This document shows positions 16,910 through 25,100 of a stretch of 64,000 nucleotides of DNA, in pieces. Within the stretch, counting starts at the first letter, position 1; each line of letters starts with the position of its first letter. The notes below the pieces were generated by a model. The model saw only the letters and a list, made by a program, of their open reading frames with translations. It was not told the DNA's origin and ran no database searches. The position numbers and the translations under genes are program-made. Source of the stretch: Tamlana sp. 2_MG-2023 (lineage in GTDB: Bacteria; Bacteroidota; Bacteroidia; Flavobacteriales; Flavobacteriaceae). The stretch covers positions 434,001 through 498,000 of the forward strand of contig NZ_JAUOSF010000002.1 in assembly GCF_030548465.1 (NCBI RefSeq). Direction: 5' to 3'.

Positions 16910-18010
16910 TTAATTCGAGAGTTCTTCAAACAATTTTTTCCACTTTGGAAATATAGATTCAGGCGATAATCTTAAAATATTTTTACGAGCTGCAGCTCCC
17001 ATATTTTTCCTAGTTGTAGGATTTTCAATGAGTTTAATCAATGATTGGGAAAAATTCTGAATATCATTGATTTCAACCAGATAGCCGTCTTCTCCATCTG
17101 TTATAAGTTCTTTTACACCACAAGGACAATTAAATGCCACTGCTGGAACACCACAGGCCATGGTTTCAATAAGAACTAATGGAAAACCCTCAAATCGAGA
17201 TGAAAGGGCATAAATGGAAGATTCTAAATATACACTCATGATGTCTGAAACAGGTTCATGAAAATTTATATATTCAGAAACACCATAATCTTCAGCCATA
17301 TTGATATACTTGGAATATTCATCTTTTTTTCCGTAAATATCTAGAGTCCAATCCTTATGAGTTTTAACCACTTCAGACCAACTTTTTATGAGAAAATCAA
17401 AGCCTTTTTGATGTGTATGACGTCCTACAGCTAATACCCGTTTATTTTCTAGTGACGCATAACTTTCAGGATAAAATATTAAGGGGTTACTAATAATTTC
17501 AATATTTTTTAAATATTTCCATTCTTCAATATGATCATCTGATAGTAAAACCACTTTATCATAACCTCTACCACCTTGATCTAGTAGAGCCTTTTTTACT
17601 TTATTAATAAACTGGGTTGGAATTGAATTTGAATTCTGAGTGTAGTTTACGCTTTTAGAGTTATGACGCTCATAAACATACTTAAATTTTTTACTTAAGA
17701 AATTAGGCATATAAAGCCCAGAAATATTATCGACTACTACGACTACAACATCAGGGATTTCATCTTCTAAAATCTTATTGACTTGTTTCATTTTTGAAAC
17801 ACCACCAATTAAAACATCTTTTCCTTTAGATAAATTGTATTTTTTAATAGCACTGTTGACATTAAAAAACGGCTTATCGCCTTCTTCTTCTAGGGCAATA
17901 ACAACAATGTCGTAATTATATTCTTTTATGAAATAATCAGTTTTTATTGCAATAATGCGCTCTTGCCCAGTCGTGCCATTCAATTGATTAACAATATATA
18001 ATAACTTCAT
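16910..18010 (-). CDS. GT4-family glycosyltransferase
   Basis: 366 residues, GT-B fold. The N-terminal domain begins LLYIVNQLNGTTGQERI, a glycine-containing acceptor-domain start. The C-terminal domain has LAVGRHTHQKGFDFLIKSW, DIYGKKDE and SSRFEGFPLVLIETMACGVPAVAF, the EX7E-type nucleotide-sugar site of GT4 enzymes. It probably transfers a hexose from a nucleotide sugar to a surface glycan at the inner face of the cytoplasmic membrane. The sugar and acceptor cannot be assigned. There are no other surface-glycan genes immediately beside it. Confidence 0.85.
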   Translation of the reverse strand: MKLLYIVNQLNGTTGQERIIAIKTDYFIKEYNYDIVVIALEEEGDKPFFNVNSAIKKYNLSKGKDVLIGGVSKMKQVNKILEDEIPDVVVVVVDNISGLYMPNFLSKKFKYVYERHNSKSVNYTQNSNSIPTQFINKVKKALLDQGGRGYDKVVLLSDDHIEEWKYLKNIEIISNPLIFYPESYASLENKRVLAVGRHTHQKGFDFLIKSWSEVVKTHKDWTLDIYGKKDEYSKYINMAEDYGVSEYINFHEPVSDIMSVYLESSIYALSSRFEGFPLVLIETMACGVPAVAFNCPCGVKELITDGEDGYLVEINDIQNFSQSLIKLIENPTTRKNMGAAARKNILRLSPESIFPKWKKLFEELSN

Positions 18011-18118
18011 CCTTTAGTAGTGTTTAAGCGATAGTTGGGGTATCGAATAATCTTAATAAAGACGAATATATATTATAATTATAAACACCTACAACAATAA
18101 AAGGTAAAGTGCAGAATT

Positions 18119-19024
18119 TTACTGTGTATTGCTAGAAACGGTGTCGTAATAAATACTTTTTATAACACCATCTGCTAGCCCAATTTTAGGAACATAGATA
18201 TTTTTAGCACCGCTCCACTTCATGGCAGATAAATAAATGCGCATCGCTGGAATAATTACGTCAGCACGATCTTGGTTAAGATCTAGCTCTGAAATTCGTT
18301 CTTCGTAAGAATAACTTTGAAGTGTATTATAATAGGAACTCATATAGAAATACGATAGTGGTTTTCCCATCGCTTTTCCTGAGATTTTAAATATTTTATT
18401 GATGTTTCCACCAGAACCAATAACAGATATTTTTTCGTAATCTAAAGCGTTTGACGCAATCCATTCACGAAGTTCCTGCCAGGCTTCGTTCTTAACCATA
18501 TCATTAAGAAGCCTAACGGTTCCTATTTTAAAAGATTTAGAAACAATAGACTTACCATGATCTATTACTGTAAATTCGGTACTACCTCCACCTACATCAA
18601 CATACAAATAGGTCTTATTAGGGTCGATATATTTATTTAAATCGGTAGCTGCTATTATTGCCGCTTCTTCTTCTCCTTCAATAACATCAATACTAATTCC
18701 AGCATGATCCAATACCAAATCAACAACTTGTTTACCGTTGGATGATTCTCGCATCGCCGATGTGGCACAAGCCTTATATTTTACAACCTTATGAGATTTC
18801 ATTAATAGTTTAAAGGCTAACATCGTGTCTAGAATACGCTGGGTATTCTCTTTAGATATTTTACCTTTTACAAAAACATCTGCACCTAAGCGAATTGGAA
18901 CTCGAACTAATGAGTTTTTCTTAAATTGTACAGGACGTCCCTTTTGTTCAATAATATTTGAAATAAGAAGACGTACTGCATTTGAACCAATATCTATGGC
19001 AGCATATTTTTTTAATGAAAGCAT
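18119..19024 (-). CDS. ppx: Ppx/GppA-family exopolyphosphatase
   Basis: 301 residues, like the short single-domain Ppx proteins. The ASKHA motifs are visible: DIGSNAVRLLI at 11–21, ACATSAMRESSNG, EGEEEAAI, YVDVGGGSTEF and VIGSGGNINKI. Enzymes of this family remove phosphate from polyphosphate or act on pppGpp. The gene starts one base after the ppk1 stop codon, so the pair makes and degrades polyphosphate from one transcript. That context favours Ppx over GppA. The C-terminal HD-type domain of long Ppx proteins is absent. Confidence 0.87.
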   Translation of the reverse strand: MLSLKKYAAIDIGSNAVRLLISNIIEQKGRPVQFKKNSLVRVPIRLGADVFVKGKISKENTQRILDTMLAFKLLMKSHKVVKYKACATSAMRESSNGKQVVDLVLDHAGISIDVIEGEEEAAIIAATDLNKYIDPNKTYLYVDVGGGSTEFTVIDHGKSIVSKSFKIGTVRLLNDMVKNEAWQELREWIASNALDYEKISVIGSGGNINKIFKISGKAMGKPLSYFYMSSYYNTLQSYSYEERISELDLNQDRADVIIPAMRIYLSAMKWSGAKNIYVPKIGLADGVIKSIYYDTVSSNTQ

Positions 19025-19025
19025 A

Positions 19026-21092
19026 TTAATTTTCTAATTTTTTAACATAATAATCGTAAAGCGCATACTGAGAACGAATTTTTTCATCATCATTTACGCG
19101 GTATTCATTTTCTTGTGAGTCATTTAATATTCTAGCCTTCACATTATCGTTCCAACAAATATTAAATGTTTCAATTATTTCTTGTTTGATGTCTTCATCG
19201 TAAATCGGACAGCTTACCTCAACTCTATTTTCAATATTTCTAGTCATCCAATCTGCAGAAGAAATATACACTTTTGGATTACCTTCATTTCCGAAAATAT
19301 AAACCCTAGAATGTTCTAAGAATTTATCCACCACACTTATAACTTCAATGTTCTCACTCATTCCAGGCACTCCAGGAATTAAACAGCATAAGCCTCTAAC
19401 AATCATCTGGATTTTAACGCCTGCACGACTAGCTTCATAAAGTTTATCTACCATATTGTAACTAGAAATACTGTTCATTTTTAGTCTAATAAGGCCTTCT
19501 TTACCCTGACGAACACTTTCAATTTCATGATCTATAAGTTTAAAAACTTCTCTTTTTGTGTAATGAGGAGATACAATAAGGTGCTTATATTTGTTAATCC
19601 TATAATTCGTTTTAAAGAAGCTGAAAATTTTGTCAACATCTTTTAAAATCTTTTGATTGGCTGTGAAAAGAGTATAATCCGTATAGATTTTAGCGGTAGA
19701 TTCATTAAAATTACCTGTGCTTATAAAACCATAACGACGTATTTTTTTCCCTTCTTCACGCTCGATAACACACATTTTACTATGTACTTTAAGCCCTGCT
19801 ACTCCAAATATTAGGTTTACACCTACCTCTTCCATTTGCTTGGCATAGTTTATATTAGCTTGCTCATCAAACCTTGCCCGAAGTTCTATGGAAACCGTAA
19901 CCGTTTTTCCGTTTATCGCTGCATTAATTAAAGAACTTGCAATATGTGATATTTCCGCTAAACGATATATCGTAATTTTTATAGTTTTTACTTTTGGATC
20001 TAAAGCAGCTTCCCTTAAAAATTTTACGACATATGAAAATGTTTGATATGGTGCATGCTGTAAATAATCCTTCTTTGCAATGGCTTTAAATATACTACTT
20101 TGTAGGCTTAATCCTTTTATAGGCAAGGCTTCAATTTTATCATACAAAAGATCTGTTCTTCCTAAACTTGGGAATCCCATATAGTCTCTTCTATTATGGT
20201 AACGTCCTCCAGGGATGATACTATCGGTGGCATCAATACCCATTTTAGACATCAAAAACTGTAAGGTATCTTTATGAATAGTTTTATCGTAAACAAATCT
20301 AACTGGTTCTCCTACTTCACGATGTTTAACACTATCGGATATTTTATCTATAAAACTTTTACTTAAATCACTTTCAAAATCTAACTCCCCATCTCGAGTT
20401 ATTTTAATCATATGTGCAGAAATACTTTTATAGTCAAAAATATTAAAGATATCACTCAAACAATGACGTAATAAATCATCTACAGCAATAATAAAGAACT
20501 TGTCATCCTGTTTTGGCAACACAACAAAACGATTTACCGCCTTCGGTATTTCGATTAAAGCAAATTGCTTTTTATCACCAGGCATTAACATTCTAACCGC
20601 CAAATAAGCACCACTATCTTTTAAATTAGGAAGTACAACCTCATCGTTAAGAATGATAGTAACCAAAGCTGGACTTACCTGTTTAAGGAAATATTCCTTA
20701 ATAAATTCATGCTGAGAATCGTCAATTTGAGTTTCATTTATAAGGTAGATATTTTCTTCTCTAAGCTTCTTCCCTATTTCATATAAAATATCTAAACTTT
20801 CACTTTGCTGACTAATTACAATTTGAGTAATAATTTCAAGCAACTCTTTTGCTCTAATACCGCCAAGTTCGTTTTTTGCACCTTTACCTGCTTCAACAAT
20901 ACGTTTAACGGTAGCATAACGTACTTTAAAGAATTCATCCAAATTGTTAGAAAAGATTCCTAAAAAGCGAAGTCTTTCAATTAAAGGCACAGCTTCATCT
21001 GCAGCTTCTTGCAATACTCTAGCGTTAAATTGTAACCAACTTATTTCTCTATTAATGTAACTATTATTTACAGAGGCTTCTGTTTTTGTCAT
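19026..21092 (-). CDS. ppk1: Polyphosphate kinase 1
   Basis: 688 residues, full length. The N domain begins YINREISWLQFNARVLQEA and ERLRFLGIFSNNLDEFFKVR, both invariant in PPK1. The catalytic histidine lies in LKVHSKMCVIERE (around residue 438), with the second PLD-like half containing STGNFNESTAKIYTDY and ADWMTRNIENRVEV. It polymerises ATP gamma-phosphates into polyphosphate. It is in an operon with ppx, and the SixA-like gene lies 139 bases upstream in the same direction. Confidence 0.95.
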   Translation of the reverse strand: MTKTEASVNNSYINREISWLQFNARVLQEAADEAVPLIERLRFLGIFSNNLDEFFKVRYATVKRIVEAGKGAKNELGGIRAKELLEIITQIVISQQSESLDILYEIGKKLREENIYLINETQIDDSQHEFIKEYFLKQVSPALVTIILNDEVVLPNLKDSGAYLAVRMLMPGDKKQFALIEIPKAVNRFVVLPKQDDKFFIIAVDDLLRHCLSDIFNIFDYKSISAHMIKITRDGELDFESDLSKSFIDKISDSVKHREVGEPVRFVYDKTIHKDTLQFLMSKMGIDATDSIIPGGRYHNRRDYMGFPSLGRTDLLYDKIEALPIKGLSLQSSIFKAIAKKDYLQHAPYQTFSYVVKFLREAALDPKVKTIKITIYRLAEISHIASSLINAAINGKTVTVSIELRARFDEQANINYAKQMEEVGVNLIFGVAGLKVHSKMCVIEREEGKKIRRYGFISTGNFNESTAKIYTDYTLFTANQKILKDVDKIFSFFKTNYRINKYKHLIVSPHYTKREVFKLIDHEIESVRQGKEGLIRLKMNSISSYNMVDKLYEASRAGVKIQMIVRGLCCLIPGVPGMSENIEVISVVDKFLEHSRVYIFGNEGNPKVYISSADWMTRNIENRVEVSCPIYDEDIKQEIIETFNICWNDNVKARILNDSQENEYRVNDDEKIRSQYALYDYYVKKLEN

Positions 21093-21231
21093 TCAGCATT
21101 GTTTTATATATCCTAAACAAATATATCGTATTTTGATGTAATAATGTTAACAAAAACACTTGGTAATTGGCAAAAATAGATGAGAATTAATGATAATTTA
21201 AGATTGGGACTTTATTATATTAATTAAGTAT

Positions 21232-21717
21232 TTACTTTAAATCACGAGGAAATAATGTTTTAACAGTTTTACCTTGCTCTATATCATTCCAGTGTAAAAC
21301 ATCAAATTGTATTTTAACAAAACCTGCAGTTGGTACATTATCAATTAAAAGATCGCCATACGTGTTTACGAAATCTGTAATAGCATGGTTATGTCCAAAA
21401 ATCATAAGGTCATCAATACCATCGTGACATGATTTTATAAAATCAATAAGATTGTATCCTGCAAAATCATATAAATCATAGTTATAACTAACAATGTTCT
21501 CATTAATTTTGAGGTTAGATAAAAAAATTTTAGCAGTGTCCTTAGCTCGTTTAGCATCACTACACACTAATTGATCGATTTTTATATACTCCTTAATAAG
21601 GTGTTTTGACACCAAATTAGCATCTTCTATACCTCTATTATTTAGTGGGCGTTCATGATCGATAACATTAAATTCCCAAGAGGATTTTGCATGTCTTACT
21701 AAAATTAAATTTTTCAT
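21232..21717 (-). CDS. SixA-like histidine phosphatase
   Basis: 161 residues, about the length of SixA. The phosphatase signature RHAKSSWE is at 8–15 (catalytic H9), with ERPLNNRG, SDAKRAKDTA and MIFGHNHAITDF providing the second histidine. SixA proteins remove phosphate from phosphohistidine in phosphorelay domains. The flavobacterial members have no proven target. It lies upstream of ppk1 in the same direction, which could suggest a link to phosphate metabolism, but the 139-base gap leaves this open. Confidence 0.8.
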   Translation of the reverse strand: MKNLILVRHAKSSWEFNVIDHERPLNNRGIEDANLVSKHLIKEYIKIDQLVCSDAKRAKDTAKIFLSNLKINENIVSYNYDLYDFAGYNLIDFIKSCHDGIDDLMIFGHNHAITDFVNTYGDLLIDNVPTAGFVKIQFDVLHWNDIEQGKTVKTLFPRDLK

Positions 21718-22165
21718 AAAATATTAAGAATTACGGTTATTGTGCTGATTGTGATATTTAACAATTCTACATTGTTAATCGGTAAATACTCACAAAACAA
21801 TAATAAAACTAACTCAAACACAAGATTTTTTCACAGAAATAAACTTAAGACGACAAATTACTAATAATTCCGTTTAACAACTTTTAACAAACTCTTAAAC
21901 GAATATTTAAGTGATTTAACATTTTTTTTTGAACTTCTTTAGGCATATAGCTTCATTTGTCACACCTACAAAGTACTAGCTTATGAACCCAAACCGAACC
22001 AAACCAACCGTAAACTATCATGCTATAGTTTCTCTTCCCTCTTTTTTTAACAATAAAATAATATCACGGTTTCTGCTTAATCGCTTTTTTCTATGTCTTG
22101 AAAAAACAGAAATAAGTATTAAAAGCTAACCTTATAAACTAATATAACCACTTTATTAATGCAAT
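21718..22165. other. 448-base divergent intergenic region, no gene seen
   Basis: AT-rich and without open frames or a tRNA. It separates the minus-strand polyphosphate genes from the plus-strand surface-protein operon and so should hold both promoters. A weak −7-like TTCATTTG near 21952 is not an exact consensus, so no promoter is called. Confidence 0.5.
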
Positions 22166-25100
22166 ATGAGAAATAATTACAATTGTATTTCGGTAGTCAA
22201 GATAAACAAAGCCTTTTTCATAGCCTTTTTTATTGCTATTCCTTTTTTAACTTTTGCTCAAATTGGTCAACAGGCAACTTCTATAAGAAAAGATGTTAAA
22301 TTTAATTGGGTAGAACCTTCTCAAGTCACAAATGAGTCGCCGGCAACCATTAAATCTATTGAAGTTGGTACCACACTTTATAATACATTTGTAGTTCCTT
22401 CAGGGTATTCTCTTGACAGAGTTGGACCAGATGGACATGGTAAAAATCAAATTGTTAAAAATAATGTTGGTACCCCTATACTTACAACGAGTTCAGATGC
22501 AACTTGGAATGATAAAGCTCTAGACGCCTATAGAGATAAAAATCTTAACCATTATTTTATATCGGACCTAAATGGTTATGTCTTTTGTAATTCGTTTAAT
22601 CTTGTTACTTCAGCTAGTAATAATGCCCAAAAACAATCACTTACTTATAGCCCAGCAATTCCATCAAATAACGGTGGTATTCTAGCAGTTACTGAAAGAG
22701 GTGGTAATAACTGTTTTTTTATTGAAGTTTATGGATACCCTGCTGGATCATCAGGAGGAACTGAAGTTAAACTTGGTGATACGTTTGTACGAAGTAAAGG
22801 AGATTATAGAAATTGTACAGGACCTTTTGAACCTAGATATGCCGAATCAGATTACTGGGGGTCAGGACGTTGTAATGGTAACGGACAGACTATTGCAATC
22901 GCCTTATTTTACCTGGACAAACTCGCTCCTACAGGCTCTTTAATAACACGAATTGAATTTACAGGAGCCTCTCGAGATCATGGTGATGGTAAGTTTTTTT
23001 TACTTCAAAAATATGCCGTAGATCAACAACTTATAGAATGTCTAGACAAAACATATAATGGTGATTTAAATGAGTTGAACAATGAGCCAAAAGGTTCAAC
23101 ATATTCTTTAATTTCTGGGCCAACGATTTCTGATGGTTCTACAGGACATAGTTTTACATTTAATCAAGACGGAACTTATAAATTTACGCCATCAAATAAT
23201 TTTACTGGAGACGTAGATTTCACATACCAATTATGCCTACCGTACCCTAACACCTCGGTATGTGACACAGGTGAAGTAAAATTAAGCTATGTAGCACTTC
23301 CTCCTACACCAACATACCAAGTAACTTGTAATAATTCAAATGGTTATAATCTAGAAATAATAAATGCTACTGGAGCAAATACTAATGATTATGAATACTC
23401 TATTGATGGTGGAGCCAATTATCAAACAGGAACCACTTTTAATAATTTAACTGTAGGAACTTATGTAATAAATATTAAAAGTCTAAGTACTAGTTGTGAC
23501 CTAGGCGGTGGAACAGTCACAGTAGTTATAGAAGATTTAGAACTAACTGGAACCAAAACTGATGTGACTTGCAAACAAGATACTTCAGGAGAAATTGATA
23601 TCACCGTTTCTGGCGGACTTCCAGCTTACACTTTTAAATGGACAGGGCCTAATAATTTTTCTGCAACTAGCGAAGATATTTCAAACCTAGCCATTGGAGA
23701 TTACCAAGTCACAGTAACAGATGCTAATGGTTGTGAAATAAAGGAGGATTTCAAAATTGAGGCTCCAGCAGATGTGACACTTCCAACCATAACATGTCCT
23801 ACGAATGTTACTATAACAACTGATGCAGGTTTGTGTACAGCCTCATCTGTAGATCTAGGTACACCAAGCACTAATGATAACTGCTTAGTTTTTAGTATAA
23901 CTAATGATGCTATCGAGCCATTTGCACTTGGAGATACAACAATAACTTGGACTGTAGAGGACAACTCAGGCAATAAAGCATCATGTATTCAAACTGTTAC
24001 AGTAGTAGATAAAACAGATCCAACTTGGACTAATGAACCAAAGGATGCAACAGTAGAATGTGATGGAACTTCTGATCCGAACGGTGCTTTTGCTGCATGG
24101 TTAGTTTCTTTCAGCGGAACAGATACTTGCGGAAATGCCACGGTAACAAATAACAGTTCAGGATTAAGTGATTTATGTGGTACTACAGGAACTGAAACGG
24201 TAACCTTTACACTCACCGATGAAAGTGGAAACAAAATCACCAAAGATGCTACATTTACTATTGAGGATAAAACAGATCCAACCTGGACTAATGAACCAAA
24301 GGATGCAACGGTAGAATGTGATGGCTCTGCTGATCCGAACGGTGCTTTTGCTGCATGGTTAACTTCTTTCAGCGGAACAGATACTTGCGGAAATGCTACG
24401 GTAACAAATAACAGTTCAGGACTAAGTGATCTTTGTGGCACCACAGGTACTGAAACAGTAACTTTTACATTAACTGATGACTGCGGAAACAAAATCACCA
24501 AAGATGCTACATTTACTATTGAAGATAAAACAGATCCAACTTGGACTAATGAACCAAAGGATGCAATAATAGAATGTGATGGAACTTCTGATCCGAACGG
24601 TGCTTTTGCTGCATGGTTAACTTCTTTCAGCGGAACAGATACTTGCGGAAATGCTACGGTAACAAATAATAGTTCAGGACTAAGTGATCTTTGTGGTGCT
24701 ACAGGTACTGAAACAGTAACTTTTACATTAACTGATGACTGCGGAAATACAATCACCAAAGATGCTACATTTACTATTGAAGATAAAACAGATCCAAATT
24801 GGACTATTGAACCAAAGGATGCAACAGTAGAATGTGATGGAACTTCTGATCCGAACGGCTCTTTTGCTGCATGGTTAACTTCTTTCAGCGGAACAGATAC
24901 TTGCGGAAATGCTACGGTAACAAATAATAGTTCAGGACTAAGTGATCTTTGTGGCGCTACAGGAACTGAAACAGTAACTTTTACATTAACTGATGATTGC
25001 GGAAACAAAATTACCAAAGATGCTACATTTACTATTGAGGATAAAACAGATCCAACTTGGACTAATGAACCAAAGGATGCAATAGTAGAATGTGATGGAA